Assembly (NCBI GenBank): GCA_022539475.1
Contig: VCMS01000029.1
Location: 124,001 to 188,000, forward strand
Origin: Gracilaria domingensis
Lineage: Eukaryota > Rhodophyta > Florideophyceae > Gracilariales > Gracilariaceae
DNA length: 64,000 nt
Reading direction: 5' to 3'
Shown: one piece after another, positions 39,127-50,057 of the stretch
Layout of the letters: each line of letters begins with the position of its first letter
Numbering within the stretch: the stretch's first letter is position 1
The notes under the pieces: generated by a model
The model's input: only the letters and a program-made list of their open reading frames with translations
Told to the model about the DNA's origin: nothing
Databases searched by the model: none
Made by a program: the position numbers and the translations under genes

Positions 39127-42041
39127 CGTTACCGAAGAATGGGTTGCCGTACACCGTGGATACGGATTCGAGCGATTACCAAATTGGCTGCGCTCTCTTT
39201 CAGACTACACCCGAAGGGGAACGCAAACCAATTGGCTATTGGTCTCGTACACTCAACGTGCACGAGCGCAATTACTCTGTATCCGAGAAGGAGTGTCTCG
39301 CCATGGTATGGGCTTTGCAGACTCTACGACCATATCTTATGGGTGTGCACTTTACCGTCAATACGGATCATTCCGCCTTGCGTTGGTTAATTTCAGTCAC
39401 GGAGCCTTCCGGACGCTTATTGCGTTGGCGTCTTCGTCTTGCCGAGTTTGACTACGAGGTCACCTATAAGAAGGGTTGTTTAAACGTGCAAGCGGATGCT
39501 CTTTCACGTCTGGGAACGGAAGGTGAAGCTTTACCCGTCGATGACGAGGATGAAGATATCCCCTGTTTCCTCATGGAGGAGGGTGATGAAGACTACGACA
39601 TCGTGTCGGACGACATCTGTGATTATTTGCTCGTCGCAGACGGTGAAGACCCGGAATCCGGTACATTCGTCCCCATTACTCCAGAAGAGCTGGTGCGGGA
39701 ACAGCAATCTGACCCGTTCTGTACGAGGATACGCCCCCAAATTAATGGTGGTGCTAACATCCCGTTCGGGGAAAACACACAAGGTTACCTCGTCAGAGTG
39801 GTTCGTTCTACCCCACAGATTGTGGTTCCTCACTCCTTACAAACAAGGGTACTGCATCTCTCGCATCACTCGCGGATGGCTTCCCATCCGGGTGCTAAGC
39901 GGTTATACACGACACTGCGTCGGGATTTCTACTGGCCCGCGTTAGCGTTGGACTGCTACACCACCGTGAAGGCGTGTACACATTGTGCTCGCGAGCGAGT
40001 TAAACAGCGTCGCCATGCGAAGAAACTAACACTTTTCCCGGCAAGGGCGCCGTTGGAGTTTATTGCCATCGATATACTCGGTGAGTTCTTGCGTACTTCC
40101 CGAGGAAATCGGTTCTTACTCGTTATTACGGATAGATTCAGTAAGCTAGTCCGGAAAGTTCCGTTGAAGTCGATTACAGCACGCAGTGTTGCGGAGGCAT
40201 TCGTTCGCCATTGGGTTATGGTCTACGGTCCCCCGGTCAATCTCCTCTCGGATAATGGTCCGCAGTTTACTGCACGTTTCTTCCAGGATGTCTGTCGGAT
40301 ACTCGACGTGGAGAATCTCTTCACGACGACGTATCATCCCCAATGCAATGGGCAAGTCGAACGGTTTAACCGGACAATGCTCTCCGCGTTGCGGGCTTAT
40401 ACTGTTGAACACCCGAAAACTTGGGATCTCTACACGGACACCGTGACGTATGCGTATAATACGCAAGTTCACAGAGTAACTGGTTTATCGCCCTTTGAGC
40501 TCGTGCTCTCACGGACACCACCGCCAGTTGCGGTTGAACCATCAGCAAAGCTGGATACGTCACCGTCAATACGGGATCACTATTTGCAATGGAAGCAGTG
40601 GTTATCCGCAATGGTACCTGTCGCCAGGTCGTCAATGGCGAAAGCACAACACGCTTACAAGCGGAACTTTGATGCCCGGGTACGGAGACCACTACCGCCA
40701 CTGAAAGTGGGAAACCTCGCCTTTGTCAGGAAAGAGTACTACAACCCTGAAAAGGAGCGGCGCCACAAGCTTTCACCCATCGCTGATGGTCCATACCGCG
40801 TTATTAGCGTGAATACGGACACAGTCGTACTGGAAGTTGGCGACGCTCATGAGCGTTTCTCCCGCGATCGTGTTGTGCAGGGCCCAACCGTGCACACGGA
40901 AGTAGTTTCGAATTCACAGCAGGAAGCTGGACAGACACAGAACCGAGAATTCTCGTCGCAGAACACTACACCTACTGTAGGGCTTCGCAACCCTGCAAGG
41001 GGTCTCGCAGAGGTACCGATTATATCGTCCCAAGCCGAGATATCGGAACATACACCGCTGGTGAAATCGCGTTTCACAGCGTCTATTACACCGTCAACAG
41101 ACGTGATGACTGCTCCCCGTAACGCTCCACCTAAGGAGGCGGAGGAGGATTCACGCGTCGTCGCGGAGAGTGAGTCACCGGTGTCGCTGCCGTCGCAGCA
41201 CCGTGATTCACGGGAAGATAATGAAGAGGAGGCGGAGTCGCCTCAGGACACCGTCGAATACTTAGTTGCTACGGACACCACTGTCAGTGGGAAGGATCAC
41301 CCGCTGTCGCGTGTTCAGGCCGCGAAGGACGCGCTGCAGTCGGCCGCTGTCGCGCAGAACTCCGCGGAGGATGCGCAACCTTCTACGAAGGATCGCGACC
41401 TTTCTGAAGGATACCGCACGCAACGAACGGACTCGAGGTTGTCCCAGGATACTGGTATCGCTCACCCGCTTGGGGAATTGTCGCCAGAACACGCGCCCAT
41501 CGCCTCGTCGGCGCAGGACGCGGAGCATGCTCTCGTTCGCGACTTCACCACGGCAAGGCCGGAAGTTGATCCAGAACACTCGACTTCTCGGCAGAGTGAG
41601 GCTACAGCGAAGCTGGATACTGTATCACGGAGTATTCCGGACGCGCAGTCGCCGCAAACCGTCGCTGACGACCGCCACATACCGCCTTCGCGGGCGCGCG
41701 CTAAGGAAGTCACGGCAGATCCCGGTACCTTAGACACTGCAGAGCAGGAAGAAGAGAAGACGCTCGCTGAAGCGAAGATCACACACCCCGGTTCGGGTAA
41801 TGGTAGTGTACCGTTGCACTCAACCGTGGGGAAGTCGCAAGTCGCACGTCATGACGTTTCGCTAATTCATGACGGCGCACCGCTCGTTGGAGATACGGAT
41901 TACAGCCCTGATTTAGGGAAAACGCACACTGCAGCTGCAGGAGCGCTTGCGCACCACAAATCTTGGGGCGCGCAGCGCGCCCCACACAATGGGTCAGTCA
42001 CAGCTCGTGGCAGTGCCACCACCGCGAACCGTCGCGTGTAG
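39108..42041 (+). pseudogene. RNase H and integrase region of pol
   Basis: RNase H: VDTDSSDYQIGCALFQ, SEKECLAMVWALQTLRPYL, VNTDHSALRWL, QADALSRL. Integrase: zinc-binding HHCC region (LHLSHHSRMASHPGAKRLY…CTHCARE), catalytic triad Asp in FIAIDILGEF, Asp in LLSDNGPQFTARFF, Glu in HPQCNGQVERFNRTMLSALR, and the GPY-like motif DGPYRVISV. From about 40900 to 42041 follows a tail of some 380 residues rich in Glu, Ser, Asp and Ala without known domain. The frame ends at TAG 42039-42041 but stays open behind it into the chromodomain. Confidence 0.92.
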
Positions 42042-42524
42042 TCACGTGAACCGGCACGTGCCGTGGTGAACAATCCGCCTCCGCGTCCGCCTTCACCGTC
42101 AAGACGGGAACTACCGCGTGAACTAGCCGTTCACGGACCCGCCGAAGCGGCGAAGCTGCTTGAAGAAGCCCGGAAACGGGAAACGAACACTCAGCAGAGG
42201 GCAAATCTACCGACGAAGGCGTCAGGAGAAACTCACAGCACCGCTGGTGACGAAGTTACGGCATCGCCGCAGCGCGCTGACGACCCTTCGCAGGAAGAGC
42301 TCGAGCGGGGCGTATACTCGAAAGAGTTCGTCGTAGACCACATCGTGGGACACAGTTGGAACCCGAAGGGGTATGTTCAGTACCAGGTACGCTGGTATGG
42401 CTATCCGCCGTCGCGGGATTCGGACGAACCCGCGGAGCACTTACCCCGATCGAAGATCGTGCAGTACCATCGTCGAACTAACACGGCGTTGCCGGCTAAC
42501 CTACATCAAACGATGGTCGGATAA
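42042..42524 (+). CDS. Chromodomain at pol C-terminus
   Basis: In phase with the integrase frame after a single TAG. The end reads KEFVVDHIVGHSWNPKGYVQ, YQVRWYGYPPSRDSDEPAEH and a Tyr-His-Arg-Arg close, a recognisable chromodomain (aromatic cage residues in V-x-I, W-Y-G-Y). In chromoviruses this domain guides integration to marked chromatin. The frame begins with GTG-only starts, so it probably needs readthrough of the TAG or that stop is a mutation. Confidence 0.8.
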   Translation, partial: SREPARAVVNNPPPRPPSPSRRELPRELAVHGPAEAAKLLEEARKRETNTQQRANLPTKASGETHSTAGDEVTASPQRADDPSQEELERGVYSKEFVVDHIVGHSWNPKGYVQYQVRWYGYPPSRDSDEPAEHLPRSKIVQYHRRTNTALPANLHQTMVG

Positions 42525-44855
42525 CACACGTCGTTGGAGACGGAGGCTTATCGCGTACCGCGCACGAACGGTTCTACGAACGACAACACTCAATCGAGGA
42601 ACACTGCGACAACCTCCAGAGGAGTACTGTACCGCTACTCGCGTGGTGAAGAGACACTCTAGGAAGAGGAGAGTTGAGTTCAAGATCAGTTATGCCCTCA
42701 GGATGAGGAGAAGTTTAGTTGCACTCTGAAGAGGATGAAGTACACTCGGAAGAAGAATGAAGACTCTATGGAGAGGAATTGTCATTCAGATGCGAAGTTA
42801 TGAAGAAGGAGTTTCACATGTGACTCTCACCCACGTGGGGTCACTTGGTTGCTCGCATTTTGCGGTTGGAATCCGACTCATGTCGTGTCTAATCGCTATT
42901 CAATCGTTTTCGATGTTGTTTACCTGTTAGGTTTATTGTCCAGCTTGCTGGTTCGCTACTACCATAGTGGACCGCAATCACGGTTTTTCCCTAGCAGAAG
43001 GTTGTACAATTTCCGTGTACATCATGTGTATCTACCGGTTTGATCACCGTTTGCCATTTTCGAGGAGCACCGCACGTTCGTTTGGCTTTCACGTTGAACA
43101 GGGTTCGTTCTCGTCAGTGACGGTCTTTGCACGTTTTACGGTTCTCACTGCACGCCACATGCGGCCGAGGTTCGAAACCGTCACGCATATTGCGGAAGAA
43201 CCCCGACCTTCATCGGTTATCATCACCTTTGTAAGGGTTCGTCACTCTCGTGGTCGAGGATAGTTTCTGGTTAACCGATATCTCTGGAGCTTCGTTTGCG
43301 CCCGCACTGCGGCCTATCATTCCATCTCACCGTTTGCACGGGTTTTCGAAAGCTTACCGAGACGTTCTCGGGAGTTCTGCACGGTACGGGACCGGAAGAT
43401 ACACTTCCTGTTGAAGGATCATTGTTGTTTTGCGACCCATTTTTATGGTGTCATTTGTTGTCTCAGCCTTGCTGGTGTGTTTGATTTTGGGTTTCACGAA
43501 CCCTCTGTGAGGTCTAGTGACTGCCCTCGGTAGAGGTTGAACCTTGATTAAGGTCTAGTACACCGTCATCCGGTTGAAAGTTTTCACGGACTACCGTTTT
43601 AATTGCTGCTGTCGACGACTTTCGACCACGTCTACTACTGTTCACTCCGTTGTGGAGGCCGTCTTTCACGCATCTGCGGTCTCTGGTACAGCCGCACAAG
43701 GCGTTGGTATCGATTACCAGTCGTTTCTGGTCTTTTTCGCGGTTCTCCGATGTCGGTTGTATCACCTCTACAGTACCTTGCGAGGGTCATCTGCAAAAAA
43801 ACCCGTAACTCGGTGAATACTTGCTCGTTTCTTTAACAGTTTTGTATCAGTAGTCACTGAATGTATACAAACACTTCGGCGGAAACCGAACGCAATTATC
43901 TCGAAGAACTTCGGAGTTACGGCACCGTTTCGGTTCGACAATCTATTTTTAGACCGCATTTTCGTGAACTGAAATGGGTCGAGCTTTCCCACTTAGTGGT
44001 GTTCAATCTCACTTATCTTGGTGTCAAATGAAAGCTCTGGTTTTCAGAAGTTCTCCGATGCACTCGGTTTGTTCACAGCGTTGCTGGTTCAGAAGTTATT
44101 GCGACTGCAATTTTGGGGTTGTTGCAAAACCCCAACTTTCAGATGCGAAGTTTGCAAAACCGCTTCGAAAGCGTTGATTCGACATTGTCGCAAGTCTTCA
44201 AACCTCCCGAGGATTATTTGCCGCGTAACTGCGTGGTGTGAGTGGCCGCATGACGGGGCGGTGGACCTCGGAGAGGAAGGAATTGGGCAGGAAAAGGTCG
44301 CTACTGTACTGGGTGACCTCGGATCGCGCTTGTCGATTCCACAGTGTGGCAACCGCCGCTGAAAGGGAAAATAGACCTCAGAGAGGTATAGCACCGGAAC
44401 ATCGGGACAGTGAACGAAGTTCAGGAGGACCGCTCCCGTTCGGGTGTGTCGAGCGTTGCTGCAGCACTGCTTGGCAGGAAGTCCGCTCGCCGTACTGCGG
44501 GCAAGGGCACCGTCACGGAGGTTGGTTGCGCACCTACTGGCGAAGCCCAGACGCATATCGCGCGGGCTCCAGGACCGTTATTAGGCGTGAAGGAAACGCA
44601 GTGAACCCCAATCTGGGCGTGCTGCAGCCATTTTCACGACGATGTCGGGAACGTTATGGCACATCGATAGACGGTGATCGCAACTTCATAGGAGGTACAG
44701 GACGGCGCATATAGACCCGGAAACAGGTAAGATGGCGCAAATTCATCACGATCGCTCGCAGATACCGCTCTTGCGGGTGGATACACAACGTTGTTGGTTT
44801 GTCCGGTGCTTCAACCGTCATGAAGACGTAGTGTTCGCACCTCAGGAGGGGGATA
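42525..44855 (+). other. Long 3' region of LTR element without clear gene
   Basis: 2.3 kb between the chromodomain and the 3' LTR. Frames of up to 158 codons (44238-44714 plus, 44089-44556 minus) overlap and show no domain. 42540-42830 is GA-rich. GGTTCGAAACC at about 43170 looks like a Pol III box B but has no box A or cloverleaf. The polypurine tract GGAGGGGGATA ends the region directly before the LTR. No envelope-like protein is visible. Confidence 0.5.
44845..44855 (+). other. Polypurine tract
   Basis: AGGAGGGGGATA runs up to the TGTAG that starts the 3' LTR. It would prime plus-strand DNA synthesis in reverse transcription. Confidence 0.75.
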
Positions 44856-45613
44856 TGTAGAGCCACGCTTTATGCGGTATTTGCTCGCTTTTGGTGTGAA
44901 ATCACTGCCCCTGCAGTGCAGTGGAGGTCGAGGACTCTGGTGAGGTTGGCACAGCATTGCTGGATAGATACACACGTGTATGGACGGTTGGCACCCAACT
45001 TTGGGATATTCTAGATATTTATTATTTATTTTAGTTAGCCCGGTTGCACACTTGACAGTGGCACTCTACACTACTTAGTAGGTTGAGCTGCACCCATTGT
45101 CGGGGAAGTAAACGAACCAACCGAGTGTTCGGCTCTGATGTTTCACCCTTGGTGACCGATATCCTCCAACTGGAGAGTCGACACCTTGTGCAGGGTTCAT
45201 CATCCGCCTCGCGTCATCTACCGCACTACTACCGCTTGCGCGTGTGTTTGTTTAGTGTTCCTTTCTGTTATTTTGTCACTGTTATACAGGTATCGCGTGT
45301 CTGCGTGCCAGTGTCTACCGTTTTCGTGTCGACCCACTCGTGTGGCTTGTTACCGCTACCGCGTGTTGTCGCCACTCTCGTGAGTGTTCCGCTTTACTCA
45401 CGTGGCGCTCCTACCGATTTGTGTCGTGATCTCTACCGCATCGCGCGGCTTCTTTGCCTTGTGCTCCCTACGCCCGTCGTGACGGATTGGTCTCGGATTT
45501 ACACCCGGCCTTGTGCACCATTCCTGGGAGTGCTCTACTGCTGTGTTCACCTCTTCGAAGGAAGGCTTCGAACACCTTTCGTGGCTTCGCCCGTTCACGG
45601 GGTTTGCACGACA
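44856..45613 (+). repeat. 3' LTR
   Basis: 758 bp, the same length as the 5' LTR with about ten substitutions and no indels by eye (for example TGTAG for TGTAA at the start). It is followed by the second copy of GACAT. Confidence 0.95.
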
Positions 45614-46784
45614 GACATTCATATGTTCTCTCAGTCGATGACGATAGAGAGAGTGACAATTTTGACCTGACTGGAAACCAAAGAGGTCTTTCTGTAATCT
45701 TTGGGGACCCTTGATTGCTTGATGCTGCCGCCTTATATCCTCGATTTGGGTGTGATGGAACGTTTGGCATTGTGAAAGGTTATGATAAAGAAGGAAACGT
45801 TCTGTAATTCGAATTGGTCTCCATTGTTGCCAAGGATGAAGAAACGGGGTGCGTTTATTCCGTCATGCATCAGCTCTGTAACAGAAAGACCATGAGTAGC
45901 AGATCATTGCTTTTCCGCGAATTCATTAAGCAGCTTCAGTTTCGTGGCCTTCAGGACCCCTTAAGAGCAGCAGGAAAAACCCGCCTGAAAATGGCCACAG
46001 ACTTTGAAACGACCTATGTATTTAGCTTAGCCAGCATTCTGAAAGAAAATTTTATGTCAGGCTCAGTAATTGACTATATGAAGGCTATCGCAGCTGGGTG
46101 TGATATCCATGCCAAAAGGTGCATCTTGGAGAAGTCCAACATTGGAAACGATCGTAATCCTTTCAATGGGCAATAGGGACACGGGACTTGTGCTACAGTG
46201 AACAGTGCGAGAAGGCTCTACAACACATGAAGACAATGGGAGGAAAATGAGAATCCTTTGCAACTTGGTTAAGCACAAATCAATGCGCTTTCATACTATG
46301 GTTCCAGAAGCTCAATTGCTCTATTCCTGTTTCAGAAAGACACCGTGCGCTTCTTTTTGACACCAACGCCAACGAGTCGTACCATAACAGGATTCAGTCA
46401 TTGCCAAAATTTGCAACGGCAAGAAGTCAAGATTTGCAGTTTATGGATGAGTTGCAGTTGTTGAGGGGATTAGATCAGCAGGACGCTGCAACTCTATGCA
46501 AAAAGGCACCTATAGATGGTTATCAAAAGACTTTGAGACCTGAGTGGAGACGAACGAAATCGAAAGCACGGAAGAGAAGTGCTGCCGAGATTATCCTTAT
46601 TGATGACAATGAAGTTTTAGCGCAGCCTCTGAAGAAAGCAAAAAAAGTTCAGCAAACTGCAAGGACTCAAAAAACGACCTCAAAGCAGACAAAAACAATC
46701 GAGCAGTTGAACTCGAAGATAGAAAGGCTGGAGAACATGTTAATCAAAGTCCTTGAACAGAGCCAGAAGGGAAAGGACAAGTAA
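45614..46784 (+). pseudogene. MULE transposase, catalytic and C-terminal part (broken)
   Basis: Continues the MULE frame in phase after the LTR element. Motifs: FGCDGTFGIVKGYD (first catalytic Asp at about 45754), KMATDFETTYVFSLASI (second Asp, DFE, at about 46000), AAGCDIHAKRCI (the GCxxH box, about 46093), and in another frame TNANESYHNRIQ (about 46362), the Asn-Glu-x-x-His region carrying the third acidic residue. Stops TGA 45712, TAA 45805 and TAG 46174 interrupt it, and a frame change lies between about 46177 and 46350. The last part (46401-46784) is basic with an NLS-like KKAKK and a coiled coil (IEQLNSKIERLENMLIKVLEQ). MULE transposases cut and paste DNA with a DDE-type catalytic core. 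Confidence 0.75.
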
Positions 46785-47467
46785 CTGTAGTCAATTTATA
46801 GACAGTGCTATGCAGTGAAGCAATCATTTCCCGGACAAGAATGAAATGGCACTACGTAAACAATTGACAATGACTACAGCGCTTTTTTGGTTTCTCCATA
46901 TGTAATGCTTTCTTTTGTTATCCCAATAGTAATTATTTTATCTCAGAAGGCGATATTTACAAAGTTTTTACATCAGTTGCAAATCATGTGCAAAGGTTTA
47001 GGTCAATGTAGTAATATAGATACAAAAGTATCTTATTTTTACTGAATAAATAATGCTTTATGTAGCTTCAGAAGAAAGAATAGTATGTTACATAATAGTG
47101 GTATACAAGTTAGTTTCTGCGTCATAGAGTTCATTTAACTAAAATATCAGTAATGGGGTGATGTCTACATAGGAGTAAGTGTGCTGGAGATTAGGCCTAC
47201 AATAATAATTATATTTTTGTTATCTTTCTTTATTTTTAATCGCTTTTGGGCTGAACTGCGCAAACCGCATTCTCAATTCACGCGAAAAATATATTAAAAT
47301 TGTTCTGGGAACCAAATGTTTGAAACTAGTATTCTGAACTGGAATGTACGGCTGGAACTCTTTCGTGGAACTGGTCCACCAGACATAAATTCATATGCCG
47401 CTCTTTCTCTGGCCTATCACCAACCCTCAGACCAACCAACATATCCTTCATCTTGGATTACGTGGAT
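46785..47467. other. AT-rich spacer at the end of the MULE island
   Basis: No recognised gene; very AT-rich to about 47290, then a quick rise in GC. No inverted match to the left edge at 31.1-31.7 kb was found. Confidence 0.4.
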
Positions 47468-48564
47468 ATGGGTGGAAGAATCCGTCGCGCTCCAGCGCGC
47501 CACATAGATAACGCCGAAGCCACCCCGCCGCCCGGTGCACCGAGAAGTCGGACCCCTACGCCGGTCCCTGGTACGACGAGTATGACCGTTTCAAACAAAC
47601 CGAGGAAAACCATTGGTAAGAAGGCTCCAAGGAGATCTGTAGCTACTGCCAGGGTCAGTGACACTGCTAAATCCGCCCCCCACCCCCCTCTGCTGTCCGT
47701 CACATGGTGAAAAATGGTGCTCGCACCCGTCGCAGCACACCCGCAGAGGCTCCAGAGGATGAAATTTATCCGGACCCGGCTCCGCCTCGCCGGAAAAAGC
47801 AACCGTCTCAAGCTGCCGTGCCTTCACGCAAATTGCGCAGCAAGAGCGCTAACACATCTGCCAGGTAAGCCACTGATCCCCCTGTTACCTCAGTCAGGTC
47901 AAAACACCGTTCTACTCGGCCGCAGACTGCAAGTAGTGGACATGTACGGAGACCTTGGGCTCCTTTTAAGGGTGAGGTGAAAGCGACGTACGCGGGAACT
48001 AATGAAGTCGGCTCCCATTGGGTGAAGGTGGTCAGCTCAAAGTATTTTCTAGTGGCAATCTTCGGCCACTGTGGTTGTAAAAAGCTCGTCAAGGTCGGTA
48101 AATACGGACACCTAAGCCCGGAGGGAAGCACAAAGTGCATTCATTGCAATGGGGGCGGTGATAATGGTTTCGGCAGCCGCCAGCAGCTTATTAATCACCT
48201 TGAGTCGAAAGGTTTTCGGGTTGCGCGTGGTCTACCCGTCTCGGCTCTGCAGCCGAAAGATAAACTGGGTCGCACTCTACTGTCGCGCATCGATGATCCG
48301 CGTAACGAGGTACTTGTCGAGAAGAAGTTGAAGTTTAATTGCCGATATTGCAAAAAGAACATAAACTACCAAGAACGTTTCAACCATTGTGTCAAATGCT
48401 GGCTGAAGGAGCACGGTGTACAGCCAGTTCAGCACGTCGTTCGCAGGATAGGCCAGACGAATGAGGAGGAACCCCCTGGCGAGGAAGAAGAAGTGTTGGC
48501 TGGAAGTGACTGTAATGTAGGTGAGTATGACGACCAAAGCAATACGATTAGTCTTTCTTGTTGA
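47468..48564 (+). pseudogene. Unknown Cys-rich protein gene, probably broken
   Basis: Three pieces look like one gene. From ATG 47468 the frame is Arg/Pro/Thr-rich and basic; within the C-run at 47675-47690 the coding-like reading moves to the frame that is open to 47865 (PPRRKKQPS, RKLRSKS); then TAA 47866 is followed in the same frame by the main domain to 48564. The TAA could be removed with a possible 33-base intron (47865-47897, GTAAG...CAG), which would keep the frame. The main domain has CxC and CxxC pairs (HCGCKKL, KCIHC, FNCRYCKKN, HCVKCW), suggesting zinc binding, a HLESKGF segment and an acidic tail (EEEPPGEEEEV). I do not recognise it. It lies between the MULE island and the Harbinger element and might belong to another mobile element. 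Confidence 0.4.
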
Positions 48565-50012
48565 TGATGATAGTATAGCACAACGGGACCGTTCAAATTG
48601 CATAATTGTAGCGGAGCCGGTGTGCACACGGTGGAGGCGATATACGTGGAGGTGGCTCACGAAAAAGCCTCGCAGTGCGAGATATGAGACAGCTTGGTGG
48701 CGGTGGTGGTGGCGTATCCACAGCGGGAACCAATTCTGAATTAGTTCGGATTTGCGCAGTATGCAGCAGCGGTGCCGGCCTCGAGCCAATAACTTTGGTG
48801 GCTGTGGAGACATTTACAACCGTGGAGGAGAAAAGAGAGTGATCGCTTCGCCGATAATCAAAGAAGATTGAGCGCAAAGCCCCAGGAGCTGTGCGCAAAG
48901 TAAAAGCAGAGCGGCTAGACAGAAGGCGCAGCCAGGTCATATCGGTGAGTTGCAGTGGCGAGGAGAGTGAAGCAGCGGAGGTAAGAATGATGAGAGGCAT
49001 TGTAGAGCATTTGATTGAAACAAAAAGAGGCTAAAGCATCTAGGCGAGACTGAGAGCGGCGCTTCATTGCGGAAAAGTGTGTCCTGGTAGTGGCGGGAGG
49101 AGGGCGGAGAGTGGCCTACAAATGTTGTTAGGAGAGCGGCGGCAGTAGTATAAGAACGTACTGGTTAGGAAGGGCAGGGTTGGGACGTTGATTCGATGCA
49201 GATCGTAGCGACGAGTTGTTGTAAGTACACTAGCGGCGGTAGTGCTAGGGCGCTGGCAGTAACGGAGGAGAAGTTTCGGACGTCGTAACGTTGCAGAGGC
49301 CTGCAGGATGAGGTTGTTAAAAGATTGGCGGCCGTAGTGCAGCGTAGAGTCAATGCATCGTCATCGGGGCACTGCAGGGTGGAGCGGCGAATAGCAGTAA
49401 GGAAATGGTAGAGAATCGGCAGAAAAGCGTTGAGACGGTGCTCCGAAGACGGGGCGATGCAGGGCGCAGCGGTTTTTTTTCGAGAAGAACGTGATGAAGA
49501 GAGTCGGCAGGCTGGCGGAGAGACGGCGGTAGAAGGTCGAGTGCGTTTGTCTTCTTTGTTTCACAATCTCAGTGAGTGCTGATGTGTAGTGTTGAAGTTC
49601 GCAAGTCTCACGAGAGTTGGTGGGTGGTCTTGAGCAGCTGCCAGCGGAGCGTTTTGCATGCCTGCGCTGCAGTCAGAGCTTTCAACGTCTCAGAGCAGCG
49701 AGAAAACGAGGCGGGGAAACGAGGTTCTCGTTTGAAGGCGCCGCTCTCCGTGCAAGGTGCCGCGGCGGAGAAAGGACGAACCAGTCGTGGTTGAAGTCGG
49801 CGGTGGCAACGGCCGCGCCAGACGACGAGAGTGACACAGAGGCCAACTGGTCGGAGAAGCCGGTGGCAGTATTGGCGGGCGCGGAGCGCGCGTTCTGCGC
49901 GGCGAGAAAGGACTCATCGACGAACGGCAAGGACAGGAAGTTGAGGGCGGCAGCGCGCGTGGTGACGACGCGCAGCCACAGCAGCAGCGACTGCAGTGAT
50001 GCTTCCAGGTTT
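48565..50012. other. Spacer with no recognised gene
   Basis: About 1.45 kb, GC-rich, G-rich on the plus strand with many GGCGG, GGTGG and GCAG words. Frames on either strand (135 codons at 48593-49000 minus, 136 codons at 49617-50027 plus) have no domain and the last one runs into the transposon end. It may be the 3' region of the preceding gene plus unknown DNA. Confidence 0.4.
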
Positions 50013-50015
50013 TCA
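50013..50015. other. Target-site duplication of Harbinger element, left copy (TCA)
   Basis: TCA lies directly before GGCGGTGTCTAAA; the same TCA follows the right end at 58938-58940. PIF/Harbinger elements make 3-bp duplications. Confidence 0.7.
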
Positions 50016-50057
50016 GGCGGTGTCTAAAGAGGCGTTCACGTGAACGCGTTCACGCGT
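50016..50057 (+). repeat. Harbinger left terminal inverted repeat and subterminal palindromes
   Basis: GGCGGTGTCTAAAGAGGCG is followed by TTCACGTGAACGCG and TTCACGCGTTCA. CGTTCACGTGAACG is a perfect 14-base palindrome and CGTTCACG recurs, as expected of binding sites for an element-encoded protein. Confidence 0.75.

Larger units (their letters stand above)
33707..45613 (+). mobile_element. Ty3/gypsy chromodomain LTR retrotransposon, complete structure
   Basis: 11,907 bp with two 758-bp LTRs, 5-bp target duplication, gag with a zinc knuckle, protease, reverse transcriptase, RNase H, integrase and a C-terminal chromodomain, in the order PR-RT-RH-IN typical of Ty3/gypsy. The chromodomain places it with chromoviruses. 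By eye the LTRs differ at about ten positions in 758, so the insertion is fairly recent. The coding region nevertheless has two frame changes and two stop codons besides a likely programmed frameshift, so this copy is probably not autonomous unless some breaks are sequencing errors. Confidence 0.95.
31090..47300 (+). mobile_element. AT-rich Mutator-like (MULE) element, split by an LTR retrotransposon
   Basis: Outside the LTR element (33707-45613) this island is conspicuously AT-rich compared with both sides, and its coding part shows MULE transposase motifs (separate entries). Limits are approximate: they follow the change in base composition near 31.1 and 47.3 kb. I compared the two edges by eye and found no terminal inverted repeats or target duplication, so it may be a non-TIR MULE, a truncated copy or a larger AT-rich insertion carrying a MULE. 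The 31.1-32.0 kb and 46.8-47.3 kb flanks hold no recognised gene. Confidence 0.5.

Noticed and set aside
43160-43190. Pol III box B-like GGTTCGAAACC
   Set aside because: No box A at the right distance and no cloverleaf could be drawn, so no tRNA call.
33707-45613. RIP-like hypermutation of the first gypsy element
   Set aside because: Of about ten LTR differences roughly six are transitions and four transversions, with no marked C-to-T excess.
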